Of a stretch of DNA of 64,000 bases, positions 1-11,740 are shown piece after piece (position 1 is the first letter of the stretch; each line of letters begins with the position of its first letter). The notes under the pieces were generated by a model, which worked only from the letters and a program-made list of their open reading frames with translations, was not told the DNA's origin and did not search any database. The stretch covers positions 26,654,942 through 26,718,941 of the forward strand of contig QCXZ01000001.1 in the NCBI GenBank assembly GCA_025024175.1, in the 5' to 3' direction. Source of the stretch: Rhyzopertha dominica (Eukaryota > Arthropoda > Insecta > Coleoptera > Bostrichidae). The position numbers were made by a program, and so were the translations under genes.

Positions 1-469
1 GACTGGACTACAGTGGAATCCGAGGTGAAGACCGAAGCAAAAAGCTTTCCTGTGTACGCGGTCGCTAAATTACGTTTCCGGTTACGCCACGCCACTTTGT
101 CCGGATGGCGGGCCGCGCCGGGCAAATTACCCCTCGCTCCCGTTCATTTCGCAATTAGAGAATTGCGTTTCGATTTGAAATATATCAAGTTGCTGTTATT
201 TGCATCGCTATGTTTGTTCAAAATTTTAGATATTGCATTTATATGAAATTAATCGACAAACGTTAAAATTAAATACATATTACATCCGTTTGTTAAATTC
301 TGTCTACTACTTAAAAAACAAATAAAATATATATAATCATGATCATGCTCCCCTTACACTGGGGAGGTGTCGTGGTTTCTTCCTAGACAACACATAACTT
401 TAAACTAAACTTCAGTTTCATTGTACACAAAGTTCGCCCACTCTTATTTATTCACTCCCAGTTCTATAG
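1..469. other. unassigned DNA at left edge
   Basis: The first 170 bases are richer in G+C than the rest, and a short reading frame (13-246, +) crosses them. It has no recognisable domain and ends in AT-rich sequence, so it is not called as a gene. The remainder to the LINE remnant is AT-rich and nothing was recognised in it. Confidence 0.4.
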
Positions 470-1505
470 ATTCTCTCCATGTCCTTACTCTTTTTTCTTA
501 TACCTTGTTTATGGCTCCATCCCATGTCTCCCGTGGTCTTCCCCACGCTTTTCTAACATAAACTCTTGCTTGCCAGATGCTTTTGACTGGGTGTCTCTCA
601 TTAATCCGCAGCATATAGCCAAATCATTTCAATTGGTTTTGTTCTATTGTTATTAGGATTGGTCTAAATATGGTCTCGCACACATTTGCTTTTGCTTTTC
701 TTGTAATTTCTCTTCTCCCTATGAATGTCGTACTTAGTGCGTGATATAGTTTTATACCCGACGATAATATTTCATTAATTTCTATCTCTGCTGTTCCTTT
801 GCCGTCCAAAAGGAACTTCCAAATATTAAAAAGTTTTAACCTGTTCAATTTGGTGTCCTTTATATTTAATGTTAATTTGCTTATCCTCATTAGAATTTAC
901 CATCACTTTCGTTTTTGATATATCTATTTTCATTCTATACTCTTTTAGAAATTCCGACAACTTATGTACTCGTAAGTCTTTTTAGATGGATGCAAATAAT
1001 GCTAAATAGACTACAAGAGCACACTCTGTTATTGTTACAGGTTTTAACTGGTGATAACCCACTGTAACTTTTCTGATTTTGTCATTAACGCATTTTATCA
1101 TATCATCCTTTGTTAATATGAATAGCAATGGACTTAAAGCTGCTTCTTGCCTCAGATCATTTGTCGTTGATTTCAGTCTCCAGATTACAAATTTTTATGT
1201 CTAACGTAGCTTCTAATACTCCGGTAAAAGCTTTTTATTGCAGCTATCAGACTCCAGTCAATTTTTCTGTTTTGAAGGGATGTCGAGTCTCTCTCTTTTT
1301 CAAGATCGATGAGTGCTATATATAGTTCTGTATTCTGCTGCAACGATTGATGTATTAACCGCTTAAGTGTGAAAATGTGGTGCTTTATACTGCGCCCTTT
1401 TCTAAAACTTCTTTTGAAACCGTCATATTCCCTTCAACATGGTTTCTAAGCCTTCAATATAACACTCATAAATTTTTGCTGCTACACTTACTTTTTAAAA
1501 CAGAA
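470..1505 (-). pseudogene. LINE (non-LTR retrotransposon) reverse transcriptase remnant
   Basis: Read on the minus strand, this segment is a decayed reverse transcriptase of a non-LTR retrotransposon. In order from about 1480 down: a 'KIYECYIEGLE' stretch, 'GRSIKHHIF', 'LYIALIDLEKERDS' (the RT 'IDLEKAFDS' block), 'LSPLLFILTKDDMIKC' (the RT 'LSPLLF' block, about 1090-1150), then 'ALVVYLALFAS', where the family normally has the catalytic YADD. Next come 'ISKTKVM', 'GIKLYHALSTTFIGRREIT' (about 680-780) and the tail 'VRKAWGRPRETWDGA' (about 500-545). Stops and frameshifts separate these blocks. The aspartates of YADD are gone, so it cannot be active. The clade is uncertain; the thumb and tail resemble RTE/CR1-type insect LINEs. 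No 5' end, endonuclease or target duplication was found. Confidence 0.8.
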
Positions 1506-4500
1506 CGATATCTTTGCGTACCATCAGTACTATAATAATGAGTCAAATAAATTCTCTGCTCCAAAGTCAACGTTTTGGAAAAGCTTACGACAAGAAACTG
1601 TCAGATAATTGTTCAAATAAGGCTAACTGTCTACATGATATAAACTTTAAAGTTAAAACCATTATTAAGTCCAAAATACTGTATAATATATGATGCTTGC
1701 TCAGTATTTTGCCACTCCAATTGATTCGAGATGCTTCTCCACTTCATTCGGCAAGTTTCTCTTTGGCCTCAATTGCCTTCTCTTCCTTATACACGTTTGT
1801 ACCTATATCTAGTGTCATTCGGTATTGCGATTGCTAAGTTAATGTCCCGGAGCAGTTTCATCACTTCTCTGTTCATTTTCTGCCTCTTGCGATATTATTT
1901 ATTCTACAAGGATAGCGTCAAAAGGTTATAACAAGTGCTTGCAGACAGTCTAATGAGATGTTCCGATATTTACCAATAATGAACTAGAGTAAGTTATACG
2001 AAACCAGTGAGTTCTAGTCAGGAACTTCTGAGCATATCTATATGCTTACATCTGCAGTACAGGAAAAGGTTCAGACGTAACATCAACTCTTCTATATAGA
2101 AAATTCCGAAAAAAATAATATGCATTCGTCAGAATTTATAAGGGTTTAAATCTTGGAGCCAGAGGAAAGTTTTCGAAAGAATAAATTTTCAACCGAAGAA
2201 ATAAACCTTTTTGAACCGATGAAAATCCAAGGGCTGTCTCAGAGAACATGTTTCGTTGTTACAAAAGAACACAGTACTATTCCTCATCTGCGATGAAGAA
2301 TAATTAACATCTGAATAATAATATAAGGAAATTTTAAGATCAATAGTGAACTACTTCCTTGAAAGATTAACCCTCCAGGATTTACCAAGCTGTTGATGAC
2401 GCAAATAATCAAGTTTTGAAATGTCNTGAATGCAGTNGCCAACATAATTTAAATAATTAAAAAAATACATTTATCTTTTTTTAATTTAATAATGTTACGG
2501 ACTTTGCAATTATACATATGGAAAAACTTCGTTAAATCAGTAGACTGTTTTTCATAAATTCCAAATTAATAAAATTCATTTCAATCCCACAGACTACCTC
2601 TTATCCCTTTTGGCAAATCAAGAAACATTTCATTAAAACTTCAATAAGTGACCTGTCCAAGTAGAACAAATGATTTAATACTAACTTGGTTTGAATTACC
2701 AGTTACATCTGTATTAAGTCAAGTTGAAGAACAAAACACTAAAAGCATTTTTAACTATGAAATTGTTGAAAGAAGTTCATCGGCTTAGAAATATCATGGC
2801 ATGTCATGAACACCTACTGGAAAAACGATATTTTAGAGCAAAATGTATTAATTTAAAAAAAATCTACCTAAAAGCTTATAAAACCAGTTTTCAGTTGCGA
2901 GGATAATATAAAAGATCTTCGGTTAGAAAAAATACATTTTTGTCATTTTTCGAAGCAGCGAAAAATGTATAAATTTTAAAAGACTCTGTATAATATCGAG
3001 TCAATTTATCGATGTAGGAGAAATAGGAGAAGTTTGAACATTTGAGGAATATGATCTTACTTTTCCTACTGTTGCGGTAGACCAAACCGCATGATGAAGC
3101 ACTCTTGATATGTGTGTTAAAAAAGAATAACGAATTTGAAAATTATGACAAAGAAAAATTTGATTAAGCCGAAACGACTATTCTTGAAACTAGTTATTAT
3201 CATCAAAGCCCGGGCGATGCTGTTTCTAAAAATTCCTCCATCATTCACGGATGACATCCGTGACAAATAGATAAAGACGCCAGTTAGTTCTGCTCATGCT
3301 AATTTATAAGGCAGTTTACAGGCTAATGGTGCATACCCAAGCATCTTAACGCTTCGCTAAGGTGAATCATCAGCAATTATAGCTTCCCCATAAATAGACC
3401 TACTAATAACAATGGAATTTAATTCAGACCTCTCATCCGCAGAATTTTTAAGAGCATGGATGGCGCTAGAAAATCTCTGTCCGTTCATGCATATTGAACA
3501 CATGATTTTTGGCGTGGATGTTTTCGACCGTTTGCGATTCAATTTCCACACGATAAATTTCGCTTGTATTAGGACGTTAACGGGCAACGGTAACACTTTA
3601 ATGTGGATTATAAGAGACCTGCGTCCACAATGATCCCGCCGGTGTACTGAATAAGCTCATTTGCATGTTAAGAGGGAAACAGCAGGACCGATGAAAGCTG
3701 GGAGCAGGAATTTTATAAACTCCATTATAAAAGTTTCGCTCGAATATCAAGTGCTAACAATTTCAGTTGCGTAATTAAATTTTGCATGGGAAAAATTGTG
3801 TTAGAATGTATGTATCCTTGACCAAAAAAATTCAATAGTGGCTAAAAAAAAGTTATGTTTTGTTGTTGTTTAAAAAGTAAGGAGCAATGGAGTAAGTGCG
3901 GACTGGTTTTAATGAGGTCCGTACTGGATATTGGTTCTAACTATTAGTTNAGAAAAGTTACGTACGAGGTGGAGTTCAAATTGTTTTAAAACTGAGGATC
4001 AAGTGTTATCACCTCGGAAAGTGTTCTGTGGTTCCACAGGAAACCCTTCGGAAACATTATTATTTTGCATTTCTTTATTGTATTATACATTAGTATGACA
4101 CTCAACTGTATTCTTAATTTTCATCTACATGTTAAAAAAAGGGTGTGAGCGCAGATAAACAATAATCTGCACATCTTCTCAAGGCAAGGTTAGACACATG
4201 TTAGTTTTAAATCTGGGGAAGTTTAAATTATTTCTATTTAGCATGACGTTATACACCGCAGAATGCGAAAGTTCGAGACCATGTAAGTTACTCTGTGTTG
4301 GTATTCTTCGGTTCACGCTTATCAAAAAGTTTGGAAGTAGTTATTAATTATATATCGTGATTTAAAAATTATGTTTCAAAATGGTACAGAAAAGCTATAT
4401 GATAACGGGAATTTTATGTAACACGCTGGACTTTATTTAAGATGAAAACTAAACTTTTCGATGCAATATGTACCTACAAATTGGCTAACTTCAATTTTAT

Positions 4501-7500
4501 ATGGCTGCATAAGAATCGTGTCTGGGCAGCAATGACAAAAATCTAATACATATTTACACAAAAAGATAGGTATAACAAAGGTGTTATAAAGATTCAGATA
4601 TAGGAAAGATAGATAGCAGGGCCTAACAGTTTTTAGGTTTTTCGATATCGGGCGTTCATAAAAAACGGGTCCAGCAAGTGACGGTTTCTCTTCCTAACAT
4701 TTGATGTTTGGCCCGACTGACATGATCATCGTTTATTGCAGTGCAAAAATAATATTACTATTACCCAAGCGTTGATTTTGCAAATACGTTTACAAATCGC
4801 GGAATACCCTACGAGTAACCACAATTTGGGCCTAAATTACAAACGAATCTCGTTTGCCAATCGACAAAAGTGACAGTTTAGTGTTTAATTTACTGTGTGA
4901 CATACGGTGCGTTGAAAATTTAATGGAACTGTCAGCAGTGTCAGTAAGCTGATTATAGCGTTATTTTTAATGTACAGTAATGATCTCGTGGATAAGTAAC
5001 GCCTAGTATACAAGAACTGAACAACATTTGTTGAGTCTATAATACTGTATTAGCTCACTATTCATATGCAAACGTTGGATGAGTGTATACGTTAACGATG
5101 ATGACAAAAACCAGCACCCGCTTACTAGACCTTTTTTTGAATGCCGTTAGTAGTTCTTTAGAACCGATCGTCAGACTACAAAATATTTTGAATGCACAAA
5201 TATCTGCTTATTTGAAAGCAATTAATGTAAAAAATATGCACTTCGCTATATCATATGTCTTCTTACTAATGCACTTAGTTCATACCAAAATTGCAAATTG
5301 CAAGAAAAAATAATATTAAACTAAATGCTTGCTAAAAAGCTGTTGTTTCTTACTTAGCAATAGTAGATTGTACACCAATTTCTTGCAAGACCTAACGATC
5401 TAATATTTGGTACGCCAAGACTTCACTGTTAATAAACACAAAAACCTATAAAGAGCAGCAATATTGCTTTTTTTGAAAACGAGTAATAAAAATGTCGTAC
5501 AGATTACTTAGAAAAGTTCCGGAAGTTTTACGAAAAAATGTTGGAAGGAATTTTGTGCCCGTGAAGGGGAAGGGTAAAGATTAAATGGGTGAGTATTTCA
5601 AATGTAAGAAATAAATTCGTATTGCTTCAAGTAGGAAAGATGATGGTCATTATGATGCCTTTAGCATCGGATGAACTGTTTGAAGGCGGAAGATATCCAT
5701 AATCATATACCTGAATAGAACATCTATAATAGTCTCAGCAAATAGAAACTGCTCGATAGTTAATGTTCCAAAATTTAAAAAAAGTAAACACCCAGCATAC
5801 ACTTTTTTTGCTTATCTGAATAACAAATGTTCCAAACAACCCATAGAGAAAAATACTTTTGGAGGATTGTCTAGATAAGTATCAGTCGTCGTAGTAGTAC
5901 ATGAAATTACATGATTCATCCTTGTACACAAGCTACTGTTTTTCACTCTCAAAGGTATTTTTGCTACCAATACAGGTGGGGATATCGACGTGGTGGTTAG
6001 AAATACGCTAGGTACTACTTACCGATGAGTAAGTTGAAGATCAGTTATTATTCAACAAAAAGAGAATTGCCAAGCAAACTCTTATAGGAAGAGGCGCGGA
6101 CACCGTCAACATCCAGCTCGCTAAATAATGTGCCAATTGTTAATAACAGTAATCAGTCAAAATCATTGTTTATTATTATGAGATAGTAATATTACTGTAA
6201 ATAATAAAATTAAATAAATAGGGGAAAAGATGTACGTCGTTGCGTATTTTTTTTTAACGAGGAAGTAAAAAGCCACATTACATCCTCATAAGATGGAGTA
6301 AAATTAACCATTACATAAAAGTCGTGCAAAATAATATATTTTATATCTATGGACTGAGGTAGGTATGTCATTTAATCCTGAGGATAAAAGTTATTTCTCT
6401 CGCTGCGCTTCGTTTTGCTCTTTCTCGGGATTAAATAACGTAGTACCGCAATAGTTAAGCAATATTTTTATTCCAAAGCATTTCTTTGCATATCAAATCA
6501 TTCTAAATTTGTTCTCACTTTGTGTCAAACGTGCAAGGAAATTATGTAAAAATCTCACTATTTAAAATGAAATGGTATTAGTAAATAGCGGGTAACACGA
6601 AAACTATTCGTCTATCCTTATAATAAGGCATTAAATTGGCATATTTAATCAAGGAAGTGCAGAAACATCTTTTACCTAGTGCTCCGTGTGTTAAACACAT
6701 TGGTTTATGATGTGNACCTCAAAGTGAACAGGACCTTTTCAAGATGTGAGCAAATGCTTAGTATTTTGATAATGCTATTTTGATAAAGCTATTTATTATG
6801 TTGAAAATAGTCTTCGTGATTATATTACGTATTATGAATCTATTGTTTTATATACAGTGATCTGTACGGCTAAGAAGCATGTCAATAAACATGTAAAAAT
6901 GTTGTCGGTGGAGTCTTTCATTGGAAGTGCATTTTTCCGAAAACGTGGAAATTACAGCGTGCTAAATCAGTGGTTATACTGTAAGATGTACCTTTCCAAG
7001 CCATTAATCAATATGTAGGTGGCGACATTACAATGTGCGATTTTGAAAAATTCCTGGTTTCTTTGGAACCCACTGCGTATATAGTAAGTTCTTTGGAAAG
7101 AGTCGGCTAAAAATATCTGACTGCAATTTACTAATGTAAAATGTAAATATCTAGGGAAAAATTATCCTTATCCTAAGACATGCGGAAGTCGAGTTACAAT
7201 ATGCTGCCTTCAGTTCACATGCTCAATGAAGTTTTGTTTTTGCCATTAAACCAAATAAAAAAATAATTTAAAATGTAGACAAATGCGTCATTATAGAGCT
7301 CTAACCCTTCGAAATCAAGATACTCCGCGCGTAAACGGAACTTTCGCTCTGTCATCGTAAACTTGCTGTTTTTCCCATTACTCGAGGGATCTTCCATTTC
7401 CCCCAGCAGCTATCAATACATATATTGACAAGAAGTTCTTGTCTACAGCTGTAAATCTTGTTGGGTACGTCAGATTTACGTGTTTTGCAGACTTTCGTTT

Positions 7501-8499
7501 CTCTAAACGGATGATTAATGTCGAAGATAAATCGGACACACTCCAAGGAGTTTCAGTTTACGTACGAACGCACAGTAGGCGATATATTATTAAATTCTTG
7601 CCCTACAAACGACGTATTTAAAATATAACTAGGAAGTGGCTCAATTGCTTCGTTTCGCAAGCACAACATTGGTTTTTACGACAGCAGAATTGGCGCAAAC
7701 ACATAAAACTTGCAGTAAAGAGGCACTAAACGGTTCTTTGTTAAGTGGTTGGGGCCTCCAAATGCGAAAGTCGTTTGCTAAACACATACCTCTGCGTTTG
7801 GCACTTCTTTGCGGGCGAAATTCGCGACATTCTTTGCTTCGAGAACAAATTCTCGGACGGCCCGAATTTAACTTGATGGCGCCGTGACAGAATTTTTACA
7901 GGTAATGCACTATGGTCACCGATTCTGCTTTCACTACACGAGTTTACACGTATTTACATCGATTGTAATTGGTTTCACATTACAAAAAAGTCTTTTTATC
8001 CTTGTTAGTTTACTAATGGACGCGTTTCGCAGAATTCCAGTCACGACAGACAGTGAAAAGGAGTGGGATAGAATAAAAAAAAATAATATTGATTTTCGAT
8101 AATACGAAAGGATCAATTTGAGTTGATTAATCGCTTACTTTGCGATCTACTCTAATCAGTTAAATCTAGAGTTAATCTAGTCTAGTCTAGACTATGATTG
8201 GCAAAATGGTGAATTTACAGAATTTTCAATTTGAGGTTCCGTGATTTTTAAGGTTTCCGTATGAGTGGCAGCTAGTACGGAAAAGAACTTTTAAAGTCCA
8301 AGTGAATTTCACAGGAACGCTTAATTTCAACTTTGAAACATATCTACACTCCTACAATGTAGATTTCAGCGAAACTAATTATAATTTCATTATTAATTAT
8401 GGATAACGTAAAAAACCCACGTTATTAGCCGGGATAGCTTTGATATTTTATAAAAATATCTACTGTATAATATATATAATATATATATTGACAGGTGAT
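1506..8499. other. about 7 kb with no recognisable gene
   Basis: This stretch is AT-rich with stops in all frames. Short frames (for example 3412-3633 + and 7636-7887 +) match no family I know. Segments near 3260-3720 and 7630-7890 are less AT-rich and could be constrained non-coding sequence or old exons, but nothing proves it. A small fold-back at 6371-6437 is listed separately. Confidence 0.5.
6371..6437. repeat. small inverted repeat (fold-back)
   Basis: 'atttaatcctgag' near 6371 pairs at 12 of 13 positions with 'ctcgggattaaat' at its other end, across about 40 bases rich in CTC/CGC. It looks like the inner part or end of a MITE-like element. No flanking duplication was identified. Confidence 0.4.
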
Positions 8500-9080
8500 A
8501 GAAAATGCAATTCTAAAAACTTTTTTTGAATAAAAAAATTCCGAAAACGCTTTGTTTTTTATATACAGGGTGTTGAAATTGAATTTTAAAAAATGATTTT
8601 CAAGACTATTCCTGAACTATACAAGATATCAATTTCAAATTTGGTGGGAATCATAACGGCATAAGGTACAATAAAAAAAGTAATCGGAAGGTATCTTAAG
8701 CACCAGTGGCGTGCGCTGCGGTAATGCATACCCCCCTTTTTAATAGAACTTTTAAGTCTGTAGATTTCTAGACAAAACTAATACAGTTTTGTGATCCCTA
8801 ATCAATTCTAAATAAAACATGTATCTTTAAAGTTTGCTGTAAAACGACTCATTCGTCCCTAAAAAGATTTTTTGATTGAAAAACACTATACTGCCGTTAT
8901 TTTGTAAAATCATAAACATGCTGAAATTGACAACGCTTGAAAAGTGGAGAACGCAATTTTAAAATCTTTTTTCGTATGAAAATTTTTCGAAAACGCTTTA
9001 TTTTTGATATACAGGTTGTTGAAATTTTATTTTATAAAATTTTTCTTTATTTTTTTTTTAATTTCAACACCCTGTATATC
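8500..9080. repeat. dispersed repeat with ACAGGGTGTTG ends and an internal direct repeat
   Basis: The 20-mer at 8561-8580 (atatacagggtgttgaaatt) recurs as an exact reverse complement at 9060-9079. A one-mismatch direct copy sits at about 9007-9026. The roughly 90 bases around it (8500-8590 and 8948-9040) align as direct repeats with a period near 448 bp, both containing the string 'cgaaaacgctt'. Between them is a segment with 'caccagtggcgtgcgctgcgg'-type sequence that I recognise as widespread in insect genomes. The arrangement fits two tandem or abutting copies of a non-autonomous DNA element. The superfamily is unknown. Confidence 0.6.
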
Positions 9081-9479
9081 AGAAACAAAGCCTATTAGGA
9101 TATTTTTATATTACAAATTTAAGAACAGAAATAAAAATAAGGAAAAATATCGGAAGTGCACAATGTGGCAAACTCTCAAAAATGTTAAAGCGGACAATAA
9201 CAATAGAATCAATTTCAATAATACCTAGTAGTAAGTGGAATAAACATTATAACAATCTATTAATGGAAGCGAGATAGGAGTTCTTAATGAAGGATATTGC
9301 AACTAAACCGAATTGATATCATTAGAATAAATTAATACTTGCCTATTGGAAATTAAAACAGCAGAGTAGCGGTAGTTATCAAGTGAGGTGGGATTGCCCC
9401 AATAGAAAAAATCAACAATTAATGAATCAGCGTGTACTGCAGTGTATGTACAACTCCAAATGAATTTAGGGTGTGCTAT
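9081..9479. other. AT-rich spacer
   Basis: No gene or repeat was recognised. The end of this stretch probably contains unrecognisable upstream sequence of the following LINE. Confidence 0.4.
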
Positions 9480-10255
9480 ACATATATCATTATAATTATA
9501 AAGAGAAAGACCCGAATAACTATAGAGGTCTAAGTGTGACCAGCACAATGAGCATATGAGGCAAATTATTGCAAAAAAGCCAAGAGAACAAGTTGAGGAC
9601 ATTATAGGGGAAGACCAAAGTGGATTTATTCTAGGTCGGCCGTGCATTGATAACTTGTTTGTAAATACTACAACAGTTAGTTGGAAAAGACATATTGCGA
9701 AGGGATACATATTACAATTTGTTTATCAAATAATACCGTCAACATTATGAGAGAATTGTCAGAATACGTCAAACAAGGAAATTATTTGTGAGAAGGTATA
9801 TTTCCTAAGGCTTAAGGGAGGGATGTAGTCTGTCTTCTATCTTATTTAATATATGCTTAAAAATTGCACTTAAACATTGGAAACGTTCATGCCATGGAAT
9901 GGGAATACCAGTAAATGAAACAATAATTTTCACACTTCGTTGTGGTGGTGATATGGAATTTATGCTTTGTCGATTGTACGTAGAATATGAAAGATGGGGT
10001 CTAAACCTCCAAAGGTCAGTTTGGACCTAACAGGATATTTAGTTCGGAAACGGTTTTAATAAAAGAAAACACCTATGTAAAATATATCGATAAAGTTAAA
10101 AATTTGGGAGCATTTGTTGATAAGGTAGCACATGACTAGTTGAGGTAAAGGAAATAATAATAAATGGTAGTAAAATATGGTATATCGTGGAATAAAAAAG
10201 AATACGGCAAGTAATGACAGAGACAATTTTGACTGCGTTATTGACTCCTTTCCGT
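9480..10255 (+). pseudogene. LINE reverse transcriptase remnant (second family)
   Basis: Broken plus-strand reading frames carry typical non-LTR reverse transcriptase blocks: 'DPNNYRGLSVTST' (about 9510), 'EDQSGFILGRPCIDNLF' (about 9610-9660), 'GCSLSSILFNICLKIALK' (about 9815-9870), 'MGIPVNETIIFTL' (about 9898), then 'FMLCRLYVEYERWGLNL' and a thumb-like 'KYIDKVKNLGAFVDK' (about 10080-10125) ending in 'NFDCVIDS'. The F/YADD block is replaced by 'RCGGDMEF' through a deletion that brings later sequence against it, so catalytic aspartates are missing. Several frameshifts and stops are present. It differs from the remnant at 470-1505 in sequence and strand. The clade was not resolved. Confidence 0.75.
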
Positions 10256-11524
10256 ACACATCCCCTAGTTCAAGGTTGTTCCTTATTTCCCACATTTCTC
10301 TTTATTTTCTCCCACTAAATATTTTCCTAAGCACTTTTCGTATATATTTCGTATACATGTAATTTCGCTTTCCGTTAAACAATATTTGATTTCAAAAATC
10401 TGTTTAAACTCCCTGCACATTTATCACATTTCACTATCCTTCCTTTTATTTCCTCCGCCACACTAGCTTCTCTTGTTATTAATACTCCCTAGCGCTATCA
10501 GTAAAGTGTCTATATTATACATATATCGATATTATGATGAGCATCATAAATGTGATATTAAATCGATAAAATTGTACCCGATGTTCATAGTCATGTAAAC
10601 CCAGTGTTTGCCCTAACACACTGATGAATAGACGATATCCATTTGGTACACTAGTGCACACGTGCATGTTGTTCTTCAGTTCGATGCAAAGCCGTAAAAG
10701 ATATAGAGAGTGATAAATGAGAAACAACAACAAAACGCATGGAGGGGGGAGCACAATTAAGCTGTTGAGACGTGCACAAAATTATTCTTACCACTCACCA
10801 AAAACACGCCCTACGTTAGATAGCATTTTTCGTTACGAATTCAACGATGTACGAAACAATATTCTTTCCTGCTTTTTTCAAAAAAAAATAAATTTTTTGG
10901 TAATTTTTAAAATGTTTAGCGCGGTAGGCATGTTCGAAACCATTTCGACTAAAAAGGACTTTTGTTATTTCTGACAAATACGTTTAATACAGGATCGTTC
11001 CAATGCTCATTATATACGCTTTAACCCTGAATGGATGCCCTCAAATAATGTCCAGCAACCCTTATTGATTTTCTACTATAGTATGAGAATTATATTAGAT
11101 CTAACACCCCAGATTTTTGAAAAATAAAAAAAGGTTATTGCAATAAATTCTCAAAGAAATCTTTACCACTTCCTAATACGAGTATGTTCGTCTTATACAA
11201 TCTAAAACACGACTCAACAACAAAATTGCATCAATTTTATCAAATGCTGTCCGTCTAAAGTAAGTGTACTTACCTCGTTTTTAAAACATTTTTGAAATAC
11301 ATCACTTTACATATATGACCCCACAAAAGAGTGTAAAGGGTCAATTCCGGTGGTCTTGTAGGGCAAAACTATTGTCAGACAATGTAACGTGCAGAAAAAG
11401 AATTCAATACCAGTTCATCATAAGCTTTGTACTTAGATTATACTTGACATTTTTGGAGTTCAACAACAATAAATCTAATGTTAAAGTAGTTTTTTTCTGT
11501 TCATTGGCAAGTACCTACCCCGTT
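10256..11524. other. no recognisable gene
   Basis: AT-rich sequence in which short frames on both strands show no family motif and no repeat was identified. Confidence 0.45.
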
Positions 11525-11740
11525 TTGTAACACTGTACGAACTAATCCATCAGACATGTATTGATATACGTCTCTGGAGTTATGTACTGGATCATCATGA
11601 TGCTGAAACCAGCAGTTCTGTTCAGCACAATAATAATATAGATAAAGGGACCTAAAATTTTGGTGCTAAAAATTCCACAACAGGTATTAAATCCGAAGCG
11701 ATATATTGATGTTCTGTTTGTGAGCAAAATTTTTTGTGGC
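11525..11740 (-). pseudogene. IS630/Tc1-mariner-like transposase fragment
   Basis: On the minus strand, two frames contain blocks of an arthropod IS630-type DDE transposase. 'CGIFSTKILGPFIY' (about 11640-11690) corresponds to the 'VWCGI..IIGPFF' block after the first catalytic D. 'WFQHHDDPVHNSRDVYQYM' (about 11545-11605) corresponds to the 'FQQDGAPPH' block that holds the second catalytic D. The stretch between them is shortened and out of frame, and both ends are lost. It is one of four relics of this kind in the window (also 22660-23270, 31310-31920 and 37048-37700). Confidence 0.6.

Noticed and set aside
8163..8195. 'ctagtctagtctagac' repeats and nearby TATATA runs
   Set aside because: Short simple-sequence repeats with no further structure.
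9303..9710. 135-codon open frame on the minus strand
   Set aside because: It overlaps the plus-strand LINE RT remnant and has no domain; it is a shadow of that sequence.
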